Source of the DNA: Peptococcaceae bacterium BRH_c23
Lineage (GTDB): Bacteria > Bacillota_B > Desulfitobacteriia > Desulfitobacteriales > Desulfitobacteriaceae
Length of the DNA stretch: 14,941 nt
Assembly (NCBI GenBank): GCA_000961805.1
Contig: LADV01000170.1
Span: 1 to 14,941 of the forward strand
Reading direction: 5' to 3'
Below are positions 8,143-14,804 of the stretch, one piece after another. The position numbers were made by a program, and so were the translations under genes. Each line of letters begins with the position of its first letter. Positions within the stretch are counted from its first letter, which is position 1. A model generated the notes under the pieces. It saw nothing but the letters and a program-made list of their open reading frames with translations. It made no database searches and had not been told where the DNA came from.

Positions 8143-9321
8143 CTATTTAACTAACAGTTTTCTCGGGTAATTCGTAAAGGTTTCGCATCCATTTTCTGTT
8201 ACTCTAAAAGATTCACTGATATCCACGCCGCAGTCACTAAGCCAGATACCCGGAATCATATGAAAAGTCATGTTTGGCTTCAGAATTGTCTTGTCTCCCG
8301 GTCTGAAACTCGCGGTGTGCTCGCCCCAATCCGGCGGATAGTTAAGTCCCATGGAATAGCCGATACGGGAATCCTTAATGAAGCCACTCTTGGCAATGCT
8401 TTTTGCCCACACGCGCTCGACCTCTTCACAAGTCATTCCAGGTTTTATAGCATTGAGCGCATTGGTTAAACCTTCCACCACAACTTCTGCCAGGTCTCTA
8501 ACCTTTTGAGGAGCATCCCCCAAAATCATCGTTCTGGAAAGAGGGCAATGATATCGTCTATAGCATCCTGAAAGTTCTAAAATCACACTTTCTCCATCGA
8601 CATAAGGGCCATCCGTCCAGCTCAAATGGGGTGTTGAAGTTCTAATTCCGCTGGGCATTAGCGGAATAATTGAAGAATAGTCACCGCCGTAAGTTTTTGT
8701 ACCACTGATTTGGGCATGATAGACATTAGCCGCAGCGTCGCACTGTCTAACCCCTACATTTATCGAATTATAAGCGGCTGCCATTGCATTCTCTGCAATC
8801 CTGGCTGCTTTTCTTATGTATTCAACTTCGAAGTCTGATTTAATGATTCTTACCCAGTTGACCAAATTTGTCCCATCTTTGAACGTTGCATTGGGTAATC
8901 CAACCACTAATCGCTCCTGACATTTGGCCGTATAGTAATAACTGTCCATCTCAGTCGCGATAACCCTTTTATCGCATCGTTTTTCTTTAATAATATCCGA
9001 GACAAAATCCATCGGATGTTTGATCAATGATTGTACATAATCATCTGTGTAAGCCCGGATGTTTTCTTCTTGGAGCCAAGTTGTTAACCTAGCTGCATTA
9101 CCATCTTGTCCTCTGCCGACCCAAATAGGTTCATCTTGATCAGCGATGACAATTAAGCATTGGTGCACATAAAAGGACCAACCATCAAAACCCGTTAAAT
9201 AATTCATGTTTGCTGGGTCAGTGACAATAATCAGATCAATGCCATTGTCACTCATGCTTTGTTTTGTTTTGTTCAGTCTTTCCTTATATTCTCCAACTTC
9301 AAAATATAAGTTTCTATCCAT
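8143..9321 (-). CDS. doeA: M24-fold hydrolase, ectoine hydrolase DoeA/EutD-like
   Basis: A 392-residue 'pita-bread' (M24, creatinase/prolidase-fold) protein. It carries motifs I recognise from ectoine hydrolase DoeA/EutD: NYLTGFDGWSFYVHQ (40-54), DDYVQSLIKHPMDF (93-106), GGDYSSIIPLMPSG (212-225), CYRRYHCPLSRT (253-264), LNYPPDWGEHT (326-336) and PRKLLVK at the end. DoeA opens the ring of ectoine, and EutD is reported to act on 5-hydroxyectoine as well, giving N-acetyl-diaminobutyrates. The usual M24 metal ligands are mostly replaced: the sDitRT Asp is Leu261, the GHG His is Tyr322 and the EPG Glu is Ile357. This points to a metal-independent creatinase-like hydrolase rather than an aminopeptidase. 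I chose the ATG at 9321, with GGGGG ten bases upstream; the in-frame ATG at 9369 lies around the predicted transcription start and adds a non-homologous tail. It is the first gene after the operator and promoter. An Xaa-Pro dipeptidase role is a less likely alternative. Confidence 0.85.
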   Translation of the reverse strand: MDRNLYFEVGEYKERLNKTKQSMSDNGIDLIIVTDPANMNYLTGFDGWSFYVHQCLIVIADQDEPIWVGRGQDGNAARLTTWLQEENIRAYTDDYVQSLIKHPMDFVSDIIKEKRCDKRVIATEMDSYYYTAKCQERLVVGLPNATFKDGTNLVNWVRIIKSDFEVEYIRKAARIAENAMAAAYNSINVGVRQCDAAANVYHAQISGTKTYGGDYSSIIPLMPSGIRTSTPHLSWTDGPYVDGESVILELSGCYRRYHCPLSRTMILGDAPQKVRDLAEVVVEGLTNALNAIKPGMTCEEVERVWAKSIAKSGFIKDSRIGYSMGLNYPPDWGEHTASFRPGDKTILKPNMTFHMIPGIWLSDCGVDISESFRVTENGCETFTNYPRKLLVK

Positions 9322-9380
9322 TTTTTTGCATCCCCCTTTTTTTATTACTGTAGATTGTTGTTTGTGCATTGTAGTTTTAC

Positions 9381-9409
9381 ATTGTAATTTGCAGATTGTT
9401 GATTGTTAA
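9381..9409 (-). promoter_or_regulatory. Predicted sigma-A promoter of the doeA-to-SHMT operon
   Basis: On the minus strand TTAACA (9409-9404) and TACAAT (9386-9381) are separated by exactly 17 bases, each matching five of six consensus positions. Transcription would start near 9374, leaving a leader of about 53 bases before the doeA ATG. The -35 box lies inside the operator-like palindrome, so a bound regulator would block the polymerase. Confidence 0.6.
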
Positions 9410-9413
9410 CAAT
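9394..9413. promoter_or_regulatory. Candidate GntR/FCD operator, copy 1 (before doeA)
   Basis: The sequence GATTGTTGATTGTTAACAAT contains the perfect palindrome ATTGTTAACAAT (9402-9413) preceded by an extra ATTGT half-site seven bases away. It is 17/20 identical to the copy upstream of the regulator gene. TTGTnnACAA-type palindromes are usual for FCD-subfamily GntR regulators. It overlaps the predicted -35 box. Further ATTGT pentamers at 9354, 9368 and 9381 continue the series at 13-14 bp spacing. Confidence 0.65.
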
Positions 9414-9420
9414 TTAAGTC

Positions 9421-9435
9421 ACAGTTAATAACTGT
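9421..9435. repeat. 15-bp perfect palindrome after gntR
   Basis: ACAGTTAATAACTGT has seven-base arms around a central A. It lies two bases past the gntR stop and about 12 bp upstream of the predicted -35 box. It may be a second regulator site for the doeA promoter; too short and AT-rich for a terminator, and no T-run follows. Confidence 0.4.
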
Positions 9436-9437
9436 TT

Positions 9438-10142
9438 CTATGCGAATTTTCCATCTCGATAAGAAATAATATGACCTCTCAGAGCTTCTTTACACTTTTC
9501 TATATCCTTATTCCTTAAAAACCTAATAATGTCATAGTGGTCTGTCGCTGTAACCAATAAATCACCAGTCTCATTGGTGTCATAGAGCATAGCCATTCTT
9601 ATTTGGAAATAGATACCCTTTAAAATATTTACCCTTCTCTTGCTGCCCGATTTTTGCCAAATGAATTTATGGAATTCCATATCTTTTAAACTAAGCTGAA
9701 TCATTCTTTCAGAAAAATTGTCTGATTGGTTTACAATATCCACCATATCTTTGACAATATCCTCTAATACTTTAAAATCCTGTTCGGTTAGTTTGTCTTC
9801 ATGAATCAAAATTTCGATAATGTTATATTCAAGTAAAAGTCTAATGTCAAATATCTCTTTAATATCTTCGAGTTGAAACTTTGTCACATAAGTTCCCTTA
9901 CGCGAAAGCACCGTTACAATGCCTTCTTTTTCTAAATCTTTGATACCTTCTCGCACTGGCCCCCGACTTATTCCTAGTTTATTTGCAACTTCTGTTTCTA
10001 ATATATGTTCACCTTCATTATAAACCCTTGCTAAAATCATCTCTTTTATATAGTCAACTACTACACTACTTAAATTATCTCTTTGATACCTGTCCGCATC
10101 GTTCAGACTAATCATCTCATTTCTGATATCTTTTTCATGCAC
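9438..10142 (-). CDS. GntR-family (FadR/FCD subfamily) transcriptional regulator
   Basis: A 234-residue DNA-binding regulator. Residues about 22-88 form the GntR winged helix, with LETEVANKLGISRGPVREGIKDLEKEGIV as the helix-turn-helix region and RKGTYVT as the wing. Residues about 94-230 are an all-helical FCD ligand domain, whose Asp154, His158, His202 and His224 match the metal/ligand-binding residues of the family. The listed start is a GTG without a clear ribosome binding site; an in-frame ATG at 10115 (codon 10) would still keep the whole HTH. The gene is divergent from nothing: it lies directly upstream of, and in line with, the catabolic operon, with matched palindromes before itself and before doeA. 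It probably represses both until the substrate or an early intermediate binds. It differs from the MocR-type EnuR regulator usual for ectoine genes. Confidence 0.9.
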   Translation of the reverse strand: MHEKDIRNEMISLNDADRYQRDNLSSVVVDYIKEMILARVYNEGEHILETEVANKLGISRGPVREGIKDLEKEGIVTVLSRKGTYVTKFQLEDIKEIFDIRLLLEYNIIEILIHEDKLTEQDFKVLEDIVKDMVDIVNQSDNFSERMIQLSLKDMEFHKFIWQKSGSKRRVNILKGIYFQIRMAMLYDTNETGDLLVTATDHYDIIRFLRNKDIEKCKEALRGHIISYRDGKFA

Positions 10143-10182
10143 TCATACATTGGTTATATTACTTAAATCAGAATCTTTTTTA

Positions 10183-10202
10183 GATTGTCAATTGTCAACA
10201 AT
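10183..10202. promoter_or_regulatory. Candidate GntR/FCD operator, copy 2 (before gntR)
   Basis: GATTGTCAATTGTCAACAAT repeats the copy before doeA with three changes in 20 bases. Its core ATTGTCAACAAT is a near-perfect palindrome with the same extra half-site seven bases upstream. It lies 40-60 bp before the gntR start, consistent with autoregulation. Confidence 0.62.
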
Positions 10203-10214
10203 TTTTATGTAAGT

Positions 10215-10220
10215 ATTATA
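10215..10220 (-). promoter_or_regulatory. Possible -10 box for gntR
   Basis: A perfect TATAAT reads on the minus strand at 10220-10215, placing a start near 10208 just before the operator copy. No good -35 box is seen 16-18 bases upstream, so this is weak evidence. Confidence 0.3.
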
Positions 10221-10352
10221 TTCGCCATTAATTGAAATAACCCTTTATTATTAAAAAATTTTTTAAGCAAACAATAATCATAGCCAAAACAGGAATAGCT
10301 ATTTTTGCCGTCGCAAGCAGCCATTCGTTTCTGAAGCAGGCAAGCTTACATT

Positions 10353-10378
10353 GCCGATAAGCGTGTAGACTTATCGGC
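10353..10378. terminator. Hairpin, possible bidirectional or factor-dependent terminator
   Basis: GCCGATAAG (10353-10361) pairs perfectly with CTTATCGGC (10370-10378) around an 8-base loop. It lies about 160 bp past the stop of the SRPBCC-like gene. No T-run follows on either strand, so intrinsic termination is doubtful, but it is the only GC-containing hairpin I noticed in this gap. Confidence 0.35.
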
Positions 10379-10536
10379 GCTTTCAACATGCACATCCTTA
10401 ACCCTCAAACCCACTCCACAAGTTGCTTTCAACTGTGATTCTTCAACATCGGACCTCTTTCCAATGGCCAGAAGTAAAAAGAAGATTTAAACTTTAGAGT
10501 CGAATGTCCAATCAACCCTCAGATTAAGTATGGGAT

Positions 10537-11460
10537 TCACCCAGTCTTCCCTAATTTGTGCTTCGTGTAAAAGTCTTGTGGAATGCATATCCTCCATAGA
10601 ACCAAAAGCTCCAGCCCAACTCCGACCCAAATCGATACAGGTGCATACCAAGTGACAAGCCATGCCACCCCTCCTGCTAATGCTGTCAGCCATTTATTCC
10701 AGGTAAGTGGACGAATGAGCAATAAGCATAACGTTACAATAAAGATCAGAGCAGACATCACATAAACTACGAACTCGGTGTTTAGTTTGGCCATTGGCTC
10801 TATTTGATTTTCTACCCGCCCTTTTACGCCTTGCAAAATTTCACGGACAGCAAGGTAATCTGTGAATTCTGTGAACAAATCAAGGGAAAGTAAACTTGGC
10901 TGGGTCCAATGAAAAGACCAGCGGATGCGACTAACCAAACGGGTATGGCTCTCATCTATCGGATATAGGGCCCATATAAAACTGCCTACATGATTCATTC
11001 CAGTCCAAATTATATACTGGTTTGGTTCAATAGCATAGAAGATCATGTTGGCTACAGCACTAATCGGAACTCCATCGCCAACTTTAAATTGCTGAAACTC
11101 TGGCAAGATGCTGTCAGCACTGTGAATTCCCCGCGGGCTTCCTAGGTTTTCCAGAATGTCATAACCATAGTACCCTGCTCGACCATATCCCATCTGTAGC
11201 AGCCAAGGCCAGATTTCCTCCGGTGTACCCGCGATGGTAATCCCGCGGGTAGCGAAGAATTCCGGATTGGGATCCAGCTGATCTCCCGGCATGGATTGTT
11301 TCACTTCCTGGCCTGTTGCTCCCCAATTAAGCTGGTAAGGACGTGCCCAAAGCATGTACCCAGTCATTACCAGAGCAATAAGGGCCAAGGTAGCCAGGAT
11401 CCTATTAATTTTTATTAAAGCGAAGAGTTTTTTCATAATTATTTCATCCTTATTAATCAT
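10537..11460 (-). CDS. SRPBCC-like membrane protein of unknown function
   Basis: A 307-residue protein with one N-terminal membrane helix (about 18-37), a soluble domain of about 180 residues and hydrophobic segments at about 230-249, 257-273 and 275-291. The soluble domain begins ATRGITIAGTPEEIWPWLLQMG, then GRAGYYGYDILENL and a VGDGVP stretch. This pattern is typical of SRPBCC (START-like) proteins with a membrane anchor; such domains form a cavity for hydrophobic ligands, but no function is known to me for this version. The start is uncertain: ATG 11460 has AGGA very close to it, while the in-frame ATG at codon 9 (11436) has AAGGA about ten bases upstream. It is the last gene of the unit after the 67- and 63-residue genes, 36 bp from its neighbour. 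Confidence 0.8.
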   Translation of the reverse strand: MINKDEIIMKKLFALIKINRILATLALIALVMTGYMLWARPYQLNWGATGQEVKQSMPGDQLDPNPEFFATRGITIAGTPEEIWPWLLQMGYGRAGYYGYDILENLGSPRGIHSADSILPEFQQFKVGDGVPISAVANMIFYAIEPNQYIIWTGMNHVGSFIWALYPIDESHTRLVSRIRWSFHWTQPSLLSLDLFTEFTDYLAVREILQGVKGRVENQIEPMAKLNTEFVVYVMSALIFIVTLCLLLIRPLTWNKWLTALAGGVAWLVTWYAPVSIWVGVGLELLVLWRICIPQDFYTKHKLGKTG

Positions 11461-11496
11461 TTTCCTAATCTGGGGAAATAGCGCCTTAGTCCTGTA

Positions 11497-11688
11497 CTAC
11501 CTCCGTGATATTACGATAGAACCCGTCACGAATATTACCGTCAATATGGCAAAGATAAGGTGAAAACTGACTGAGCTATTATAATCGGCAATTTTATCTT
11601 TAGAAAAATGGATGTAAAGGCCACAAATGGTGGTTGAAAATAAGAGAATTAATGTGATTACGTTCACGATTGTCCTAGCGATATTCAT
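11497..11688 (-). CDS. Small two-helix membrane protein, unknown function
   Basis: A 63-residue protein made almost entirely of two hydrophobic segments (about 4-26 and 41-60) separated by a short charged loop with a His and several Asp/Lys residues, and ending in Arg-Arg. I start it at the ATG at 11688 because GAGGAG lies about ten bases upstream; the longer reading would need a TTG that is itself part of that ribosome binding site. It sits between the 67-residue gene (51 bp upstream) and the SRPBCC-like gene, on the same strand, so the three are probably one transcript. I do not recognise a named family; a role as a small partner of the SRPBCC-like membrane protein is possible but only suggested by position. 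Confidence 0.65.
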   Translation of the reverse strand: MNIARTIVNVITLILLFSTTICGLYIHFSKDKIADYNSSVSFHLIFAILTVIFVTGSIVISRR

Positions 11689-11739
11689 TGACTGACATCT
11701 CCTCAATATTAAAATTTTTCTACACTATTGACCCAATAT

Positions 11740-11943
11740 TCAACTGTCATTGCATTTCACCGATAACAAATCGATGCCCATATCTCGGAGTCTGCTTAAG
11801 ATACCGTGCAGGGCTGCCTGATCCACTACCTCCCCTGCCAAGCGAGTTATTCCTTCGGGAAGCTGAGTTATCTCCAGTCCTGCAAACCAGCCCGCCCTAC
11901 GCTGGTCAATATGACCTCTGATCATAATCTCGTAATACTGCAT
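11740..11943 (-). CDS. Conserved 67-residue hypothetical protein
   Basis: A small soluble protein beginning MQYYEIMIRGHID, then WFAGLEI, a GITRLAGEV stretch, DQAALHGILSRLRDMGIDLLSV. I recall this pattern (YEIrvkGHLD, WFgGL, DQAALHGvLaRLRDLGlpLL) from many short hypothetical proteins in Chloroflexi, Actinobacteria and Firmicutes, often close to LuxR-type regulators; no function is established that I know of. Predicted strands and one long helix suggest a compact alpha/beta fold. GAGGTGGTG precedes the ATG at normal spacing. It is the first gene after the direct repeats and probable promoter, so it heads the operon likely controlled by the LAL regulator. Confidence 0.8.
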   Translation of the reverse strand: MQYYEIMIRGHIDQRRAGWFAGLEITQLPEGITRLAGEVVDQAALHGILSRLRDMGIDLLSVKCNDS

Positions 11944-11971
11944 TTAATCACCACCTCACTCTTACACTTTA

Positions 11972-11977
11972 GTTATA
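11972..11977 (-). promoter_or_regulatory. Possible -10 box for the 67-residue gene operon
   Basis: TATAAC reads on the minus strand about 29 bases before the ATG. The matching -35 position (GTTTCT) is poor, as expected of an activator-dependent promoter. The two direct repeats would then be centred near -47 and -71. Confidence 0.4.
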
Positions 11978-12004
11978 AATCTTTAATGAGTCTTAGAAAC
12001 CTCT

Positions 12005-12042
12005 CGAAAGTAGGGTTTTCCCACTATCCGAAAGTAGGGTTT
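12005..12042 (-). repeat. Two 14-bp direct repeats, candidate LAL-regulator binding sites
   Basis: CGAAAGTAGGGTTT occurs at 12005-12018 and again, identically, at 12029-12042, a 24-bp period. On the transcribed minus strand this reads AAACCCTACTTTCG twice. The pair lies between the regulator's terminator and the 67-residue gene, just upstream of its possible promoter. MalT and relatives activate from directly repeated boxes, so these are candidate sites for the adjacent regulator; the sequence does not resemble the MalT box itself. Confidence 0.6.
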
Positions 12043-12059
12043 CGAGACTTAATCAGTAA

Positions 12060-12097
12060 CAAAAAAGAGGAGTTCTGCCAAAGATCTGCAAAACTCC
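12060..12097 (-). terminator. Rho-independent terminator of the LuxR/LAL gene
   Basis: Read on the minus strand, GGAGTTTTGC pairs with GCAGAACTCC (one mismatch in ten) around a 9-base loop and is followed by TCTTTTTTG. It begins about 50 bases after the regulator stop. It separates the regulator transcript from the small-gene operon, which therefore needs its own promoter. Confidence 0.8.
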
Positions 12098-12149
12098 AAA
12101 GATATTCTCACCTCTTAATATAAGTTCGTTCTTATTCTTAACAGTCACC

Positions 12150-14804
12150 TCAACTCTGATTGGCAAGTACGCCCATTTGCTGGGCCCTAGCAACTGCTTG
12201 GACACGATTCTTGACCTCTAATTTACCGAATATGTTTTTAACATGCCACTTAACAGTCCCAAGTGAAATAAACAAGCTATTACCAATCTCTTCGTTGGAA
12301 AGTCCGGCCGCCAGCAGCCTTAGAACCTCAAGTTCACGTTCGCTTAATAGTTCTATCATACCTGGTAACGTTGGACAAGTGGGCGCCTTCTCATGGGGAT
12401 GGGTATAGTATGCCAGCAGAGGAGTTATGAACTCCGGTCTTTTAGACTCAACTGTAAACAGCAAGTCCCTAACTTCAGGACCTTCACTCAGAAATGGGCG
12501 TATATATCCCTCAACAGCCGCAAAATTCACAGCCTCTTCCATTGAATGAATTGCTTCCTCCCGCCTGCCAAGTGCCTTCAATACCAGGGATGTAACAATT
12601 TGTCCATAAATTAATCTCCCGTTTCTTCCCCTTTCTCTGTCAAACTGGCAGATGTCATTCAATAATTTCAAGGCCTGCTCGTACTGAGCTGCTTCATATA
12701 ATGTCCTGGCTACAACCATATACGGTATCTCCTTAAACGAAGTAATGCTGTCCGCCGGGTACAAGCTTGACCTTTCGACCCAAGCTAGAGCTTCTGCTAA
12801 ATCCCCTTGTTTTAGTAAAAGAAGAGCTTCAAAAGCATCGTACCTAACCTTTATGAGCGGGAAAGCCTTAGCATCAGTATTCGCTTTAGCCTTTTTCAGA
12901 AGATCCATAGCAGTTTGAGTATCACCTAAAGCCCAGTATACCAGGGCGAGAGTCTGCTCAGCATCGCCACCCAATATTCGATTTAATCCTAACCGCTGGC
13001 TAGCAATTATCCCCTTTTCCAAGTATTCCCTGGCTTGCTCGAGGTTGTTACCCTCATAATGAAGAATACCTAACGGTATATACAACAGTTCAACCATAGG
13101 CAAAGGTTTACCTTGAGTGTCCACATAGTCCCGAAAGGCCTGATCACACAATTCCATAGACTCCTTGCGCCCACCTTGAATCACTAAATTCATGGTTATA
13201 TCCACCAAGGCAACTAAGCTGGTGAAGATATGCCCTGCAACCTGCGCCGTGTGATAGGCCATGTACAACGTCGCCGTAGACTCTCCCATGGGGTCACTTT
13301 TTCTTTGGGCATGGCCTAGGGAGAGTAGAGCAATTTCCCGAAAAAAGGGGTCTTGATCACCAATCCTCTCAATAGCCTTCTGTGCTATTTCCTTGGTGCG
13401 AGGGTCATCATGGTAATTCGCAATCCAACCACGCAGTGCCAATAGTCTTCCCTCCGTAAGTTGGTCGCTGTTTTCAGCCGGAATTTTCTCCGCCTTGGTT
13501 AGACAATGTACGGCCTCTTCGCTTTTACCTAGTAAAAATAAGGACCAAGCTTTATAACTAGCCAATTCCCCACTCATGTCAACCAATTCTAGTGGAAGAG
13601 AACTGAGCCAATCCAGGAGGGTGATCACCTCTCCCCTTTGGAATAGTCGGGATGCTTGGGACTTAAGCAATTGGCTAGCCAAATCATAAACCTGAGCAGC
13701 CAAGGCAAATTTGATCCCCTCTTCCGGCATTCCATTACCAGCAAACCATAGTGCAGCCCGGTGCTGAAGGTTAATAAGTTCGGTTCTTGCTAATTCTGTA
13801 CGAAGAAACTCACCAAACAGGTGGTGATACCGGTACCATTGCCGCTCATTGTCCAAAGGAATCAGAAATAAGTTAGTCTGTTCCAGCTTAGCAATAATCG
13901 ATTTGGCGTTGCTCTGACCGGTTAATTCATTGCCCAATTCAGCATTAAAACGATCCACAACAGCAGTGCGGGTAAGAAATACTTGTATCTCCCGATCCGT
14001 ACTCTGAACTACCTCTTCCATTAAATAGTCGATGATATAGCGGTGATTTCCGCTAAATGCCTTAATGAACTCGCCTACCTGCTCTGCAACCTGTCCATTG
14101 ATTGAAAGAGCAGCCAGTTGCAAGCCGGCAATCCAGCCTTCAGTTCGGGCACCGAGCGCCGATACTTCCTCGTGTTTGAGCTTGACGCTCACTGAGGTTG
14201 CTAAGAAGTCCCCCGTCTCCGCCAGATCGAAGCGTAGGTCATTCATCCGTATTTCCGTCATCTGGTTGCGGACACGCAAGCGTGGGAGGGAGAGTGCCGG
14301 ATCCTCCCGCGTTATCATCACAAGGTGCATACTGGGCGGATGATTATCTAGTAAAGCCTGGACTACCTGCACAACAGATTCGTGCCTAATCACATGAAAG
14401 TCATCCAGGACTAGAATGAATGGCTCCATTGTTGCCACTATTTCGTTGATCAGGGTAACCACCACGGCTTTTACTGATAGCATTCCGGACCCGGATAACA
14501 GTCTTGCGGCCTCCAGTCCAATGTTTTTATTGACTCTTTGCAACGCAGCAATAATGTAACTGATAAACCTCACCGGGTCATTGTCGTGTTCATCTAAGGA
14601 AAGCCAGACCTGAACCTGGTTAACCCTATCTAGCCAGTCCGCTACCAGAGTTGTTTTTCCATACCCGGCGGGGGCCGAGATTAAGGAAAAAGCTCTATCC
14701 AAACGAAGTCCCTCATTAAGCTTTGCCAACAGCCTTGGACGCCTAACTAACCCCAGTATAGGTTTAGGTATGTGCAGTTTAGTTTTTAGTAGTACACTCC
14801 CCAT
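12150..14804 (-). CDS. LuxR-family MalT-type (LAL) ATP-dependent transcriptional regulator
   Basis: An 884-residue signal-transduction ATPase of the LAL/MalT class. The N-terminal STAND-type nucleotide-binding domain shows Walker A SAPAGYGKTTL (Lys50) and Walker B FILVLDDFH (129-137). A winged-helix and arm region follows, with GWIAGLQLAALS and RYHHLFGEFLR. The middle, about 340-800, is helical and TPR-like, with pairs such as ALRGWIAN and ALKLLNDI, and probably binds the inducer or partner proteins. The C-terminal LuxR helix-turn-helix LSERELEVLRLLAAGLSNEEI through GTVKWHVKNIFGKL (about 818-875) binds DNA. Such proteins bind ATP and an inducer, then oligomerise on repeated sites. No maltose gene is near. 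Its likely target is the following small operon. The length is normal for the class; GGGGGA precedes the ATG. The inducer is unknown. Confidence 0.93.
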   Translation of the reverse strand: MGSVLLKTKLHIPKPILGLVRRPRLLAKLNEGLRLDRAFSLISAPAGYGKTTLVADWLDRVNQVQVWLSLDEHDNDPVRFISYIIAALQRVNKNIGLEAARLLSGSGMLSVKAVVVTLINEIVATMEPFILVLDDFHVIRHESVVQVVQALLDNHPPSMHLVMITREDPALSLPRLRVRNQMTEIRMNDLRFDLAETGDFLATSVSVKLKHEEVSALGARTEGWIAGLQLAALSINGQVAEQVGEFIKAFSGNHRYIIDYLMEEVVQSTDREIQVFLTRTAVVDRFNAELGNELTGQSNAKSIIAKLEQTNLFLIPLDNERQWYRYHHLFGEFLRTELARTELINLQHRAALWFAGNGMPEEGIKFALAAQVYDLASQLLKSQASRLFQRGEVITLLDWLSSLPLELVDMSGELASYKAWSLFLLGKSEEAVHCLTKAEKIPAENSDQLTEGRLLALRGWIANYHDDPRTKEIAQKAIERIGDQDPFFREIALLSLGHAQRKSDPMGESTATLYMAYHTAQVAGHIFTSLVALVDITMNLVIQGGRKESMELCDQAFRDYVDTQGKPLPMVELLYIPLGILHYEGNNLEQAREYLEKGIIASQRLGLNRILGGDAEQTLALVYWALGDTQTAMDLLKKAKANTDAKAFPLIKVRYDAFEALLLLKQGDLAEALAWVERSSLYPADSITSFKEIPYMVVARTLYEAAQYEQALKLLNDICQFDRERGRNGRLIYGQIVTSLVLKALGRREEAIHSMEEAVNFAAVEGYIRPFLSEGPEVRDLLFTVESKRPEFITPLLAYYTHPHEKAPTCPTLPGMIELLSERELEVLRLLAAGLSNEEIGNSLFISLGTVKWHVKNIFGKLEVKNRVQAVARAQQMGVLANQS

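Larger units (their letters stand above)
10143..10536. other. Intergenic region between the two gene units
   Basis: About 394 bp without a credible gene. The part next to gntR holds its leader, an operator copy and a possible promoter. Farther on are a 16-bp A/T palindrome (10251-10266) and a 9-bp stem hairpin (10353-10378). The remainder, to the stop of the SRPBCC-like gene, shows nothing I can name. Confidence 0.6.

Noticed and set aside
9322..9369. Longer start for the DoeA-like gene beginning MHKQQSTV
   Set aside because: It adds 16 residues unlike the family N-terminus, has no ribosome binding site, and its ATG is at the edge of the predicted transcript start. The ATG at 9321 has a G-rich binding site.
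9322..9374. Riboswitch in the leader of the doeA operon
   Set aside because: The leader is only about 50 bases, and no conserved aptamer pattern (for example the glycine type) or terminator hairpin is visible.
10251..10266. A/T palindrome TTAAAAAATTTTTTAA as a terminator or operator
   Set aside because: Simple A-run next to T-run; its position more than 60 bases from the gntR stem and promoter elements gives no specific role.
10487..10693. 68-residue minus-strand frame overlapping the end of the SRPBCC-like gene
   Set aside because: Out-of-frame shadow of the supported gene, with no recognisable motif.
12005..12042. CRISPR-like repeat array
   Set aside because: Only two short repeats with a 10-base gap, no further units and no cas genes.
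11688..12123. Plus-strand frames across the 67-residue gene and its upstream region
   Set aside because: They run opposite a conserved small gene, across a terminator and repeats, and lack start signals.
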